Shown here piece after piece: positions 40,613 through 48,636 of a stretch of 64,000 nucleotides of DNA (position 1 is its first letter; every line of letters begins with the position of its first letter). Position numbers and translations under genes: made by a program. The notes beneath the pieces are model-generated. The model was not told the DNA's origin. It was given only the letters and a program-made list of their open reading frames with translations, and searched no databases. Location: contig CAKOPN010000001.1 in NCBI GenBank assembly GCA_934100165.1, forward strand, positions 124,001 through 188,000, given 5' to 3'. Source of the DNA: an uncultured Bacilli bacterium. GTDB lineage: Bacteria > Bacillota_I > Bacilli_A > RF39 > UBA660.

Positions 40613-42361
40613 CTATTTGTTTAGCATTTTTTTAGTTTTAATGTCATTTTTTATTAACTCTTCAAATTCTTCAAGGCTAACTGTTGTAGTTTCTTCACTA
40701 CCATATAATCTATAGCTAACTGTTTTGTTTTCTTTTTCTTTATCTCCAATTATTAAAGTATATGGTATTTTTCTAGTTTGGCTTTCTCTCATTCTGTAAC
40801 CAAGTTTTTCATTTCTATCATCAAGTTCTGCTCTTATATCATTATCAGTTAAAACGCTTAACACTTCTTTAGCATATTCTCCATGATGTTCACCACTTAC
40901 TGGAATTATATTAACTTGAACTGGTGCAATCCATACTGGGAATGCTCCTGCATAGTGTTCAATAAGAATACCAATGAATCTTTCAATTGAACCATATATA
41001 ACTCTATGAAGCATAACTGGACGTTTTTTATTTCCATCTTTATCTATATAAGTTAAATCAAATCGCTCTGGTAAATTCATATCTAACTGAATAGTTCCAC
41101 ATTGCCATACTCTTCCTAGAGAATCTTTAATATGGAAGTCAAGTTTTGGTCCATAGAATGCTCCATCTCCTGGATTTATCTTACATTCATGTCCTGCTCT
41201 ATGGCACGCTTCTTCTAGTGCTTTTTCTGATTTATTCCATATTTCAATAGAACCTATATATTTTTCTTCTGGACGTGTTGATAATTCAATATCATAAGTT
41301 AATCCAAATATTTTATACATTCTATCAATAAAGTTAATTAAACGTATAACTTCATCTTCAATTTGATCTTCAGTCATAAATATATGAGCATCATCTTGAG
41401 TAAATGTTCTAACTCTAAATAAACCATTTAATGCCCCACTTGCTTCATGTCTATGTACTTGTCCAAGTTCTCCTATTCTAAGTGGTAAGTCTTTATAAGA
41501 ATGTAAAGAATTCTTATATACTAACATTCCACCTGGACAGTTCATTGGCTTAATAGCAAATGTTTTTTCATCTATTTCACTAGTATACATATTTTCTCTA
41601 TAATTATACCAGTGTCCTGAAAGTTCCCATAACTCTTTATTTAACATTATAGGTGTCTTAACAAACTGATATCCTTCTTTTGTATGTTCTTTATACCAGA
41701 AATTTTCAAGTTCATTTCTAAGTATCATTCCATGTGGTAAAAAGAATGGGAATCCTGGTCCATATTCACTAATCATGAATAAATCAAGTTCACGTCCAAG
41801 TTTTTTATGATCACGTCTTTTAGCTTCCTCTAAGAAGTTCAAGTATTCATTTAATTTTTCTTCTGTATCAAAGCAAATACCATAAATTCTTTGAAGCATT
41901 TTATTGTTAGAATCACCTTTCCAGTATGCTCCACTAACTTTAAGAAGTTTAAAATACTTAAGTTCTTTTGTAGTAGCAACATGTGGTCCACGACATAAAT
42001 CAGTAAAATCACCTTGTGTATAACAAGAAATAACTGTAGAGTCTTCATCCATTCGTTCAATTAAATCAATTTTATATGGATCATCTTTAAATTTCTCAAG
42101 TGCTTCTTCTTTAGAAATTTCTTCTCTTATTATTTTCTTTCCATCTTTAGCACATTTCTTCATTTCTTTTTCGATTTTATCAAGATCCTCTTCTTTTATT
42201 ACATCATTTCCTAAATCAATGTCATAATAAAATCCATCCTCAATAACAGGTCCTACCCAAAATTTTGCATTTGGATAAAGATGTTTTACTGCTTGTGCAA
42301 GTAAGTGAGCACAGCTATGGTTTAACACGTTTAATTTTTCGTCTTCTTTAACATTTATCAT
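40613..42361 (-). CDS. thrS: Threonyl-tRNA synthetase lacking the TGS domain
   Basis: About 582 residues from the ATG 42359-42361, which has an AGGAGGG site. The protein starts directly at the editing domain (NHSCAHLLAQAVKHLYPNAK), so the N-terminal TGS domain of about 60 residues found in E. coli and B. subtilis ThrRS is missing. The editing domain (including YCTQGDFTDLCRGPH), the class II catalytic core (FAIKPMNCPGGMLVYKNSLH with zinc-ligand Cys, RTFTQDDAHIF) and the anticodon domain are present. A T-box leader with a Thr specifier precedes it, confirming the identity. The long upstream in-frame extension runs through the leader terminator and is not coding. Confidence 0.95.
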   Translation of the reverse strand: MINVKEDEKLNVLNHSCAHLLAQAVKHLYPNAKFWVGPVIEDGFYYDIDLGNDVIKEEDLDKIEKEMKKCAKDGKKIIREEISKEEALEKFKDDPYKIDLIERMDEDSTVISCYTQGDFTDLCRGPHVATTKELKYFKLLKVSGAYWKGDSNNKMLQRIYGICFDTEEKLNEYLNFLEEAKRRDHKKLGRELDLFMISEYGPGFPFFLPHGMILRNELENFWYKEHTKEGYQFVKTPIMLNKELWELSGHWYNYRENMYTSEIDEKTFAIKPMNCPGGMLVYKNSLHSYKDLPLRIGELGQVHRHEASGALNGLFRVRTFTQDDAHIFMTEDQIEDEVIRLINFIDRMYKIFGLTYDIELSTRPEEKYIGSIEIWNKSEKALEEACHRAGHECKINPGDGAFYGPKLDFHIKDSLGRVWQCGTIQLDMNLPERFDLTYIDKDGNKKRPVMLHRVIYGSIERFIGILIEHYAGAFPVWIAPVQVNIIPVSGEHHGEYAKEVLSVLTDNDIRAELDDRNEKLGYRMRESQTRKIPYTLIIGDKEKENKTVSYRLYGSEETTTVSLEEFEELIKNDIKTKKMLNK

Positions 42362-42376
42362 ATTATCCCTCCTAAT

Positions 42377-42406
42377 AAAAAAACTCCTACAAATTATTTG
42401 TAGGAG
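42377..42406 (-). terminator. T-box regulated terminator before thrS
   Basis: Reading the minus strand, CTCCTACAAA (42406-42397) pairs with TTTGTAGGAG (42393-42384), followed by a run of T. Confidence 0.85.
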
Positions 42407-42588
42407 TGAATTACACGGTACCATCCTTGGTTTAACTTAATTTGTTTTTAACGAGGACACCCCCGGAAACATCTTTCGAGTTCTGCTAAATAGGTAGTAG
42501 CTTTTAATATTCTTTATTAGTTTACACCATTCACTAACTCTCTTTAAAAGAAATATTACAGTCTCGTCCTATCTCAAACGCATTTATA
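42384..42588 (-). promoter_or_regulatory. T-box riboswitch leader of thrS
   Basis: The minus strand carries stem I with base ATAGG (42572-42568) / CCTAT (42494-42490). The specifier codon ACT (Thr) is at 42498-42496, followed by A. The antiterminator T-box is GGATGGTACCGTG (42426-42414), with a terminator immediately downstream. Uncharged tRNA-Thr would favour antitermination and thrS expression. Confidence 0.92.
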
Positions 42589-42593
42589 AGCAT

Positions 42594-42621
42594 ATTATAG
42601 CACGCACTAAAAAAAAGTAAA
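42594..42621 (-). promoter_or_regulatory. Promoter of the thrS leader
   Basis: TTTACT (42621-42616), a 16-nt spacer and TATAAT (42599-42594) on the minus strand, just ahead of the T-box stem I. Confidence 0.65.
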
Positions 42622-42697
42622 GTTTTATTTTTATTCTAAAAGAAAATTTGTCATATTTTTTTACATTTACTTTAAACAAATTACCATAACAACATCA

Positions 42698-44638
42698 CTA
42701 TAATTTTGTTTTAACATAATCACAGATAATTTTAACTACATTTTCATTTCCAATTTTAGCATCTATGCATAAATCATAATTATTCTTATCTCCCCAAACT
42801 TTATTAGCTATAGCACTATAATAGTTTGATCTAGATTCATCTGAGTTTAATATATGTATTTTAGCTTGTTTTTCATCATCACCATAGTTTTTCATTACAT
42901 TTTTAACCTTATAATCCATTGGTGCATAAATAAATACTTTTACTAAATTTTTATTGTCTTTTAATATGTAATCAGCTGCTCTACCTATAATTACAGCATC
43001 GCTATTATTTGCAATTTTTATTATTACGTTTGACTGGTTAATTATCGCATCTTTGCTTGCATCAAGTGATAGAAAATTATCATATATTTCCTCATCAGAA
43101 AAATTACTGTTTACTATATTATTTTTAATGGCAAACTCTTTTATTTCTTCTTTATCATAGAAAGGAATCTTTAATTGGTTTGCAACAAGTCTTCCAATTT
43201 CTTTTCCATTTGTGCCATGTTCTCTCGATATAGATATAATTAAATTATTTTTAATTTTATCACTTTTAATAATTTTAATCTTTCTGTTATATGAATTTTT
43301 TAAAATAAATAATGAAATAACAGCAGTTAATACTTCTGCAATCGGAAATGTCCACCAAACTATTTCAGTAACATTTTCTGATTTTGTAAACAAATATGCT
43401 ACTGGAAATACAAAAACAACTAATCTTAATAAAGAAATAATAAGAGGTCTTAAAGCATATCTTATAGATTGCAAAACACCTTGAATAGCTACTGAAATTC
43501 CCATAAATACAAATCCAATACTAGAAATTCTTAATGCTATAGTGCAAACTCTAATTATCTCCTTAGTACTACCTCCTGCAAGACCAAATAAATTAGCAAG
43601 TGGATAAGCAAAAAGCTCAAATAATATACTTATTATTAAAGTAACTATAATGGTATCAATTATTCCATATTTAATACAGTCATCTATTCTTTTTTTATCT
43701 TTCATACCATAATTAAATGACAATATTGAAATAATTGTATTTGATAGACCAAATGCAGAAAATAATGCTATTTGTTGTATCTTATAATAAATACCAAATG
43801 AACCAATTAACACCGTTTGATTTACTTGTGCTAACCCTAATATTGCATTCATTCCAGCCATCATAACAGCAAGTAGTGCTTGCATTAGTGCTGCTGAAAT
43901 TCCAATACTATAAATTCCTTTAATTAAACTTACATCTGGCCTTATATAATTTATATTGCCATCAATTTCATCATTCTTTTTGTAGTGAAAATACATTGCA
44001 GTAAAAAGTGATACAAACTGTCCAATTATAGTAGCCCATGCTGCTCCTGCAACACCCATATTTAAAGGATAAATAAATATGTAATCTAGTACTATATTTG
44101 TAACTGCTCCTGATATTTGTGAAATAGTAGATAGCATCGTTTTCCCTGTTGCTTGTAAAAATCTTTCATATACAGTATAACCAATAGAACCTAGTGATAA
44201 GCAAGTACATATTTTTAAATATGTAGTGCCCATATCTATAATTTGCTCATCATTAGTGAACAAAGAAATAAACCATCTAGAGCCAAAAAGGCCAAATAAT
44301 AAGAATATAATATATATACATATACTTAAAAATATTCCATTGCCTGCTATCTTGTTTACCTTTTTCTTATCATCTTCTCCTAAGCTTTTAGAAAGTATTG
44401 CATTTAAGCCAACACCAGTTCCAACACCAATTGCAATAATCATTATCTGAATTGGAAAAGCATAAGTTAAAGCCTGATTCGCAATAGCTCCATCTACACC
44501 CATATTAGCAACAAAAATACTATCAACGACGTTATAAAGTGCTTGTAAAACCATAGAAACAATCATTGGTAGTCCCATTTTTAAAATAAGTTTGTTCATT
44601 GGAGCAATTGCCATTTTATTTTGTTTTTCTTCCTTCAT
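42698..44638 (-). CDS. MATE efflux transporter fused to a cytidylate-kinase-like domain
   Basis: About 646 residues from the ATG 44636-44638 (GGGAGA site). Residues about 1-450 form a 12-helix MATE transporter (NKLILKMGLPMIVSMVLQAL at the start). Residues about 460-646 form a soluble domain beginning LIISISREHGTNGKEIG, with IIGRAADYIL and KNYGDDEKQA, typical of the cytidylate-kinase-like P-loop family. MATE proteins export cationic compounds using ion gradients; the fused kinase-like domain has no established role there and may sense nucleotide or modify the exported compound. A structured leader with a terminator-like hairpin precedes it, suggesting ligand-controlled expression. Confidence 0.87.
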   Translation of the reverse strand: MKEEKQNKMAIAPMNKLILKMGLPMIVSMVLQALYNVVDSIFVANMGVDGAIANQALTYAFPIQIMIIAIGVGTGVGLNAILSKSLGEDDKKKVNKIAGNGIFLSICIYIIFLLFGLFGSRWFISLFTNDEQIIDMGTTYLKICTCLSLGSIGYTVYERFLQATGKTMLSTISQISGAVTNIVLDYIFIYPLNMGVAGAAWATIIGQFVSLFTAMYFHYKKNDEIDGNINYIRPDVSLIKGIYSIGISAALMQALLAVMMAGMNAILGLAQVNQTVLIGSFGIYYKIQQIALFSAFGLSNTIISILSFNYGMKDKKRIDDCIKYGIIDTIIVTLIISILFELFAYPLANLFGLAGGSTKEIIRVCTIALRISSIGFVFMGISVAIQGVLQSIRYALRPLIISLLRLVVFVFPVAYLFTKSENVTEIVWWTFPIAEVLTAVISLFILKNSYNRKIKIIKSDKIKNNLIISISREHGTNGKEIGRLVANQLKIPFYDKEEIKEFAIKNNIVNSNFSDEEIYDNFLSLDASKDAIINQSNVIIKIANNSDAVIIGRAADYILKDNKNLVKVFIYAPMDYKVKNVMKNYGDDEKQAKIHILNSDESRSNYYSAIANKVWGDKNNYDLCIDAKIGNENVVKIICDYVKTKL

Positions 44639-44649
44639 AATCTTCTCCC

Positions 44650-44725
44650 TTCCTGAAACGAGAAAAAAGAGGCGCAATCCATAAACTGGATTTACACCTC
44701 TTCCTTGAAAGCCACTCGTTTTACA
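44650..44725 (-). promoter_or_regulatory. Structured leader RNA of the MATE gene, candidate guanidine-IV type
   Basis: Read on the minus strand, the leader opens with ACGAG and ends with CTCGTTT (44662-44656). AAACGAG (44721-44715) pairs with this tail, bracketing a GGCTTTCAAGGAAG single-stranded segment. Inside is the long hairpin GAGGTG / CGCCTC with inner stem AATCC / GGATT, followed by six T. The position (immediately upstream of a MATE gene, right at the predicted transcript start) fits the guanidine-IV (mepA motif) riboswitch class, but I cannot verify the consensus. The association with MATE genes is known; the assignment is inference. Confidence 0.4.
44663..44700 (-). terminator. Attenuator hairpin in the MATE leader
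   Basis: GAGGTG (44700-44695) pairs with CGCCTC (44674-44669), with inner stem AATCC / GGATT and a T6 run (44668-44663), just before the ribosome site. Confidence 0.65.
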
Positions 44726-44731
44726 AATGAA

Positions 44732-44760
44732 ATTATATTATTTTTTTTAATTTTTTTCAA
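44732..44760 (-). promoter_or_regulatory. Promoter of the MATE leader
   Basis: TTGAAA (44760-44755), a 17-nt spacer and TATAAT (44737-44732) on the minus strand. The predicted transcript begins right at the leader stem. Confidence 0.7.
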
Positions 44761-44791
44761 TTATAAAAATTGCAAATTCATCATTTTTTTA

Positions 44792-45224
44792 TCAAAAATA
44801 ATACTCCATAGGTATAAATATTAGACCTTTTACGCATTGTTCTTCCATAGTATCTTTAAAGCCTAAATGATGATATATATCCCTAGCAAATGGTGATGAA
44901 TTTACCGTGAAATGTTTTGAATCATTAAGCTTTTCAACATAATCATATAATTTTCTACCTATTTTTCTTCCATGTAATTCCCCATCAACAAAGAAAAGAG
45001 CAATATGTGTCTTATCTTTTGTTGCTATGACACCACAAATTTTTTTTTCCATCAAACGCTCCATAAAACTCCCTATCTCTAATCCAACTAGAATCATCTA
45101 TAGTTCTTTTAAATTCATTTATGCCTTCTTCTGTATAACATGGTGCTTCAAACTCCAAAAATACTTCCCATACGAGTTTTAGAGCATATTTCATCTCGCT
45201 TTCCCTTATCTTTCTTATTTCCAT
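44792..45224 (-). pseudogene. GNAT acetyltransferase, frameshifted in a poly-A tract
   Basis: Two overlapping frames together make one GNAT domain. The first half starts at MEIRKIRESEMKYA (ATG 45222-45224) and contains DREFYGAFDG. The second half continues with KKICGVIATKDKTHIALFFV, then the acetyl-CoA loop HGRKIGRKLYDYV and NSSPFARDIYHHLGF. They are joined at a run of nine A (plus-strand T 45040-45048); eight A would restore one frame of about 144 residues. It could be a real mutation, a phase-variable tract, a slippage site that still yields some full protein, or a sequencing error. Neighbours are a tRNA-Leu and the MATE gene. Confidence 0.7.
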
Positions 45225-45361
45225 AAATATCATCACATCCTTATAAACTTTTATTTTACTGCAATACATCTCATTATCAGCATTTTTTATGAAAAAAATC
45301 AATTCTAAAAAAAATTGATTTTTATTAGTAAGTTGAAGTAAGATTCAACCAAATTCTTTAA

Positions 45362-45448
45362 TGGTGCAGGAAAGGAGACTTGAACTCCCACGGGCTCATG
45401 CCCACTACCCCCTCAAAGTAGCGCGTCTACCGATTCCGCCATCCCTGC
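45362..45448 (-). tRNA. tRNA-Leu(GAG)
   Basis: Class II tRNA with a long variable arm. GCAGGGA (5') pairs with TTCCTGC with one wobble, then A and an encoded CCA. The anticodon stem CTACT / GGTAG encloses loop TTGAGGG, giving GAG. Confidence 0.92.
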
Positions 45449-45491
45449 ATACATCAAAATTATAACACAAGATAAAATAAAAAAGAAGTCA

Positions 45492-45839
45492 TTATTTAAT
45501 GGCTTCCATGTCCTTATATGATGGTGAATAATCATCATCACTTATCAAAGATAATTTCCCTTCTTTAAATGAATACTTATATGTTTTTTTCTGATCCCAT
45601 GCATCTAACTTTATGATTACTGTCTTATCATCTTTTATTTCATAAGTACCATCTCCTGAAAAATAATCATTTTTCAAGCTTGCTTTTCCATCTTTGAAAA
45701 TCCAGATAATTTTAAGATCATCATTATAACCCAACCAGTTTCCTTTCAAAGAATCCGTTTTTCCTTTACCACCACACGCTGTCAAAAACAAAGTACATAC
45801 AATTAGTAATAAGAGCAAAAACATATTAGATTTTTTCAT
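45492..45839 (-). CDS. Small lipoprotein, unknown
   Basis: About 115 residues from the ATG 45837-45839 (AGGTG site; a GTG two codons upstream overlaps it). It has a signal peptide with hydrophobic core (LLLLLIVCTLF) and lipobox LTAC, with Cys near residue 22 that would be lipidated. The mature part is a small beta-rich domain (GNWLGYNDDLKIIWIFKDGK, then GDGTYEIKDDKTVIIK and KTYKYSFKEGKLSL), typical of small lipocalin-like lipoproteins of the DUF5640 style. Located on the cell surface; the role is unknown. Confidence 0.8.
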   Translation of the reverse strand: MKKSNMFLLLLLIVCTLFLTACGGKGKTDSLKGNWLGYNDDLKIIWIFKDGKASLKNDYFSGDGTYEIKDDKTVIIKLDAWDQKKTYKYSFKEGKLSLISDDDYSPSYKDMEAIK

Positions 45840-45899
45840 TTTCACACCTTCTATTCTTTTTATCTATAATACCTTATAAAATAAGGGGACTAACAAAAA

Positions 45900-45975
45900 T
45901 GGTGTCCCCGGTAGGACTCGAACCCACATCTATCCCTTAGGAGGGGATTGCTCTATCCTGCTGAGCTACGAGAAC
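45900..45975 (-). tRNA. tRNA-Arg(CCT)
   Basis: GTTCTCG pairs with CGGGGAC (two G-U pairs), then A and CCA. The anticodon stem ATCCC / GGGAT encloses CTCCTAA, giving CCT. The T-arm contains GGTTCGAGTCC. Confidence 0.92.
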
Positions 45976-46017
45976 ATACTTAGATTATAACACAATAGCA
46001 AAAATAATTTCAACCAA

Positions 46018-46041
46018 GAAAAAAGGAAATGAACCATTTCC
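46018..46041 (-). terminator. Terminator of mraY
   Basis: GGAAATG (46025-46031) pairs with CATTTCC (46035-46041), directly after the stop and followed by T on the minus strand. Confidence 0.7.
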
Positions 46042-47028
46042 CTATAACCATACACCAAAGAATATTCCAGCCATAGTAAGTATTAAACCAACTACCCAAA
46101 ATAATTTAACAATGTCTGTCTCTTCCCAACCAAGTTTTTCAAAATGGTGATGAAGCGGTGTCATTAAGAATAATTTATGTTTAAATAATCTTAACCAAAC
46201 AACTTGCAAAATAACACTAAGTGTTTCAATAACAAATACACTAGCAACTACTAGCAAAGTAACTTCTCTATGTGTAAGTATTGCAACAGCGGCCATAACA
46301 GCACCAAGTGCTAAAGAACCGGTGTCACCCATAAATATCTTAGCAGGATGTGTATTGAAAATCAAAAATCCCATAAGTGCTCCTGTTAAAATAAATGAAA
46401 AAATTCCTATTTCCTCAAATCCAACTGCTATTGAAATCAAGCTAAATGCTATAAACGCAATTGCAGAAAGTCCTCCAGCAAGGCCATCCAAGCCATCGGT
46501 TAAGTTAACCGCATTACTAGCGCCTATCAATATGAACAAAAGGAATACTCCATAGAACCAACCCATTTCAATATTGATTCCAAGTGTAGATACTACTAAA
46601 GATGTTTGGCCACCCTTCTTCATATACAAATAGAAGAAGACTAAAGCAATTATAAGCTGCAAAAATAATTTTTGATATGTTGTCAATCCTTCATTATTCT
46701 TCTTTTTAATACTCAAGAAATCATCCAAGAATCCAATGAATGAATAACCAGTAAATACAAACAAAATAATTATCAAATTTGGTGTAAGCTCTATTTTATT
46801 CGTCAGCACTAAAAGAATTGTCATTATGATTGTAGGAACAACAAATATCAGTCCACCCATTGTAGGTGTTCCCTCTTTTTTCTTGTGATTTTCTCCTACA
46901 TATATACTAATTCTTTGACCTATATGTTTTCTCCTTAAAAAGGGAATAAGTAGCAAACCACAAACTGTGGCAGATAAAAAACCGATCATTATTGCAAAAA
47001 CAGATTTTGTTAATAATAATACTCCCAT
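46042..47028 (-). CDS. mraY: Phospho-N-acetylmuramoyl-pentapeptide-transferase
   Basis: A 328-residue MraY with ten membrane helices. It links UDP-MurNAc-pentapeptide to undecaprenyl phosphate, the first membrane step of peptidoglycan synthesis. Family landmarks are DDFLSIKKKNNEGLT, NLTDGLDGLAGGLSAIAF, MGDTGSLALGA and LMTPLHHHFEKLGWEE. AGGTGAAATA before the ATG supports the start. It is not in the usual dcw cluster here: no mur or fts genes flank it, only a tRNA and a VanZ-like gene. Confidence 0.96.
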   Translation of the reverse strand: MGVLLLTKSVFAIMIGFLSATVCGLLLIPFLRRKHIGQRISIYVGENHKKKEGTPTMGGLIFVVPTIIMTILLVLTNKIELTPNLIIILFVFTGYSFIGFLDDFLSIKKKNNEGLTTYQKLFLQLIIALVFFYLYMKKGGQTSLVVSTLGINIEMGWFYGVFLLFILIGASNAVNLTDGLDGLAGGLSAIAFIAFSLISIAVGFEEIGIFSFILTGALMGFLIFNTHPAKIFMGDTGSLALGAVMAAVAILTHREVTLLVVASVFVIETLSVILQVVWLRLFKHKLFLMTPLHHHFEKLGWEETDIVKLFWVVGLILTMAGIFFGVWL

Positions 47029-47051
47029 TATTTCACCTCTAAACTTGTTTT

Positions 47052-47081
47052 ATTATACTATAGAATAATATAATTTGTCAT
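47052..47081 (-). promoter_or_regulatory. Candidate promoter of mraY
   Basis: ATGACA (47081-47076), an 18-nt spacer and TATAAT (47057-47052) on the minus strand. Confidence 0.45.
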
Positions 47082-47175
47082 AAAAAACTAAGTATTTTAC
47101 AAAAAATTGTCAACCCCTACTAAAAATATATTACAAACATTACAAAAAAGACATGTTTTTTTTAAAGCTATATCA

Positions 47176-47204
47176 TTGTCATAAATAAACAATTATAGTA
47201 AAAT
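47176..47204 (+). promoter_or_regulatory. Promoter of the VanZ-RDD gene
   Basis: TTGTCA (47176-47181), a 17-nt spacer and TAAAAT (47199-47204), upstream of the AGGAGGTGAG ribosome site. Confidence 0.6.
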
Positions 47205-47234
47205 TAAAGAGATTTATTTCAGGAGGTGAGCATT

Positions 47235-48419
47235 TTGAAAGGCTATAGCCAAGCAATATTGACTGCTGTTTTAATATTTCCACTTATTGCGCTCTTAATA
47301 ACGTTACCCTATATGATAAAACAATATAGGAAATATGGCGCTATACCATTTTTAAGAAGTTTAATTGTATATTCATTTGTTCTTTATTTATTATGTGCAT
47401 ATTTCACGGTTATACTACCACTTCCATCAATTGCAAGTGTAGAAAAGCTAACCACACCTTGGGTACAATTAAAACCATTTACTTTTGTGAACGATATAAT
47501 ATCAGCAGCCGGTATTAAATTAAATGATTTTTCAACTTATTTAAATGCTTTAACAAAACCAGCAATGTACATAAACTTATTTAATCTACTACTAACATTA
47601 CCTTTTGGTATTTATCTAAGGTATTATTTTAATCGAAAATGGTGGGAAGTAGCACTTCTAAGTTTCCTATTAAGCTTATTTTTTGAAGCGACACAGTTAA
47701 CTGGTTTATATGGAGTTTATCCAAGGCCATATAGACTATTTGATGTTGATGATTTAATACTAAATACTGCTGGTGGTATTATGGGATATATGGTTACTCC
47801 ATTATTTAGTTTTATGCTTCCAAGCAGGAAAAAACTCGATGAATTATCATTTGAAAAAGGAAAAAGAGTATCTTTCTTAAGAAGAACTATTGCATATCTC
47901 TTAGACTATTTTTTATTTACTTTTACTTTAGGAATAATAACTCCACTTTTTAATATCAAACTAGATATGAATATCATACCATTTCTTTTCTTATTATATT
48001 TCATAATAAGCACTACTCTATTTAAAGGGCAAACCTTTGGTAAAAGAATTGTAAGAATAAAAATTGCTAATGTTGATGGTAAAAATGCCAAATTATATCA
48101 AATACTTCTAAGATACATCTTACGTTATTTAATATATTATGGCATATATTACATTGCAGGGTGGTATAAAAGTCAGTTTAAAGCAGAAAGATTTACATCG
48201 TTAATATGTGCTATATTAATATTTATATCAGTGATTATTTATATTAAAAGCTTTATTGATATTTTGAAGAAAAGAAATTTGCTATACGAAAAAATAAGCA
48301 AAACTAAAAATATCAGTACAATAATAATAAAAGATAAAAAAGAAAAAGTTGAAGATAAAGAAATGGAAAATTTAGATAATAACACACAAAATAATGAAGA
48401 ACCTATAGAAAAAGAATAA
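47235..48419 (+). CDS. VanZ-like and RDD fusion membrane protein
   Basis: About 394 residues from a TTG at 47235-47237, eight bases after AGGAGG; the in-frame GTG at 47226 lies within the site. The first part (about 1-200) is VanZ-like: several helices with a WWEVALLSFLLSLFFEATQL block and DVDDLILNTAGGIMGY, the VanZ signature. The second part (about 212-345) is an RDD domain with FLRRTIAYLLDYFLFTF and KGQTFGKRIVRIKI. The C-terminal tail is very acidic and lysine-rich, probably cytoplasmic. VanZ proteins contribute to low-level teicoplanin tolerance in enterococci; the RDD function is unknown. Confidence 0.85.
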   Translation: MKGYSQAILTAVLIFPLIALLITLPYMIKQYRKYGAIPFLRSLIVYSFVLYLLCAYFTVILPLPSIASVEKLTTPWVQLKPFTFVNDIISAAGIKLNDFSTYLNALTKPAMYINLFNLLLTLPFGIYLRYYFNRKWWEVALLSFLLSLFFEATQLTGLYGVYPRPYRLFDVDDLILNTAGGIMGYMVTPLFSFMLPSRKKLDELSFEKGKRVSFLRRTIAYLLDYFLFTFTLGIITPLFNIKLDMNIIPFLFLLYFIISTTLFKGQTFGKRIVRIKIANVDGKNAKLYQILLRYILRYLIYYGIYYIAGWYKSQFKAERFTSLICAILIFISVIIYIKSFIDILKKRNLLYEKISKTKNISTIIIKDKKEKVEDKEMENLDNNTQNNEEPIEKE

Positions 48420-48431
48420 TTTATATAATAA

Positions 48432-48459
48432 TTGAAAATAAAAAATAATTTGTTATAAT
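48432..48459 (+). promoter_or_regulatory. Promoter of tRNA-Thr
   Basis: TTGAAA (48432-48437), a 16-nt spacer and TATAAT (48454-48459), about 18 bases before the tRNA. Confidence 0.7.
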
Positions 48460-48476
48460 TATTGTATAAGTTTTCT

Positions 48477-48550
48477 GCCGATATAGTTTAGTGGTAAAAC
48501 AGATCCTTGGTAAGGATCAGCGGACAGTTCAATTCTGTCTTTCGGCACCA
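48477..48550 (+). tRNA. tRNA-Thr(GGT)
   Basis: Acceptor GCCGATA / TTTCGGC has a T-T mismatch at the sixth pair and is followed by A and an encoded CCA. The anticodon stem GATCC / GGATC encloses TTGGTAA, giving GGT. The T-stem is GACAG / CTGTC with loop TTCAATT. Confidence 0.88.
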
Positions 48551-48585
48551 TTGTAATACTAAGCTTGTATTTTCAAGTTAACATA

Positions 48586-48619
48586 AAAACTACTTTCAAT
48601 TTTATTTGAGAGTAGTTTT
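48586..48619. terminator. Bidirectional terminator after tRNA-Thr
   Basis: AAAACTACTTTCAA (48586-48599) pairs with TTGAGAGTAGTTTT (48606-48619) with one wobble. It separates the tRNA from a convergent gene. Confidence 0.75.
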
Positions 48620-48636
48620 ATTTTGCTCTTTAAATA

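Noticed and set aside
42362..42424. N-terminal extension of thrS upstream of 42361
   Set aside because: The extra codons run through the T-box antiterminator and terminator and lack a ribosome site; the ATG at 42361 has AGGAGGG.
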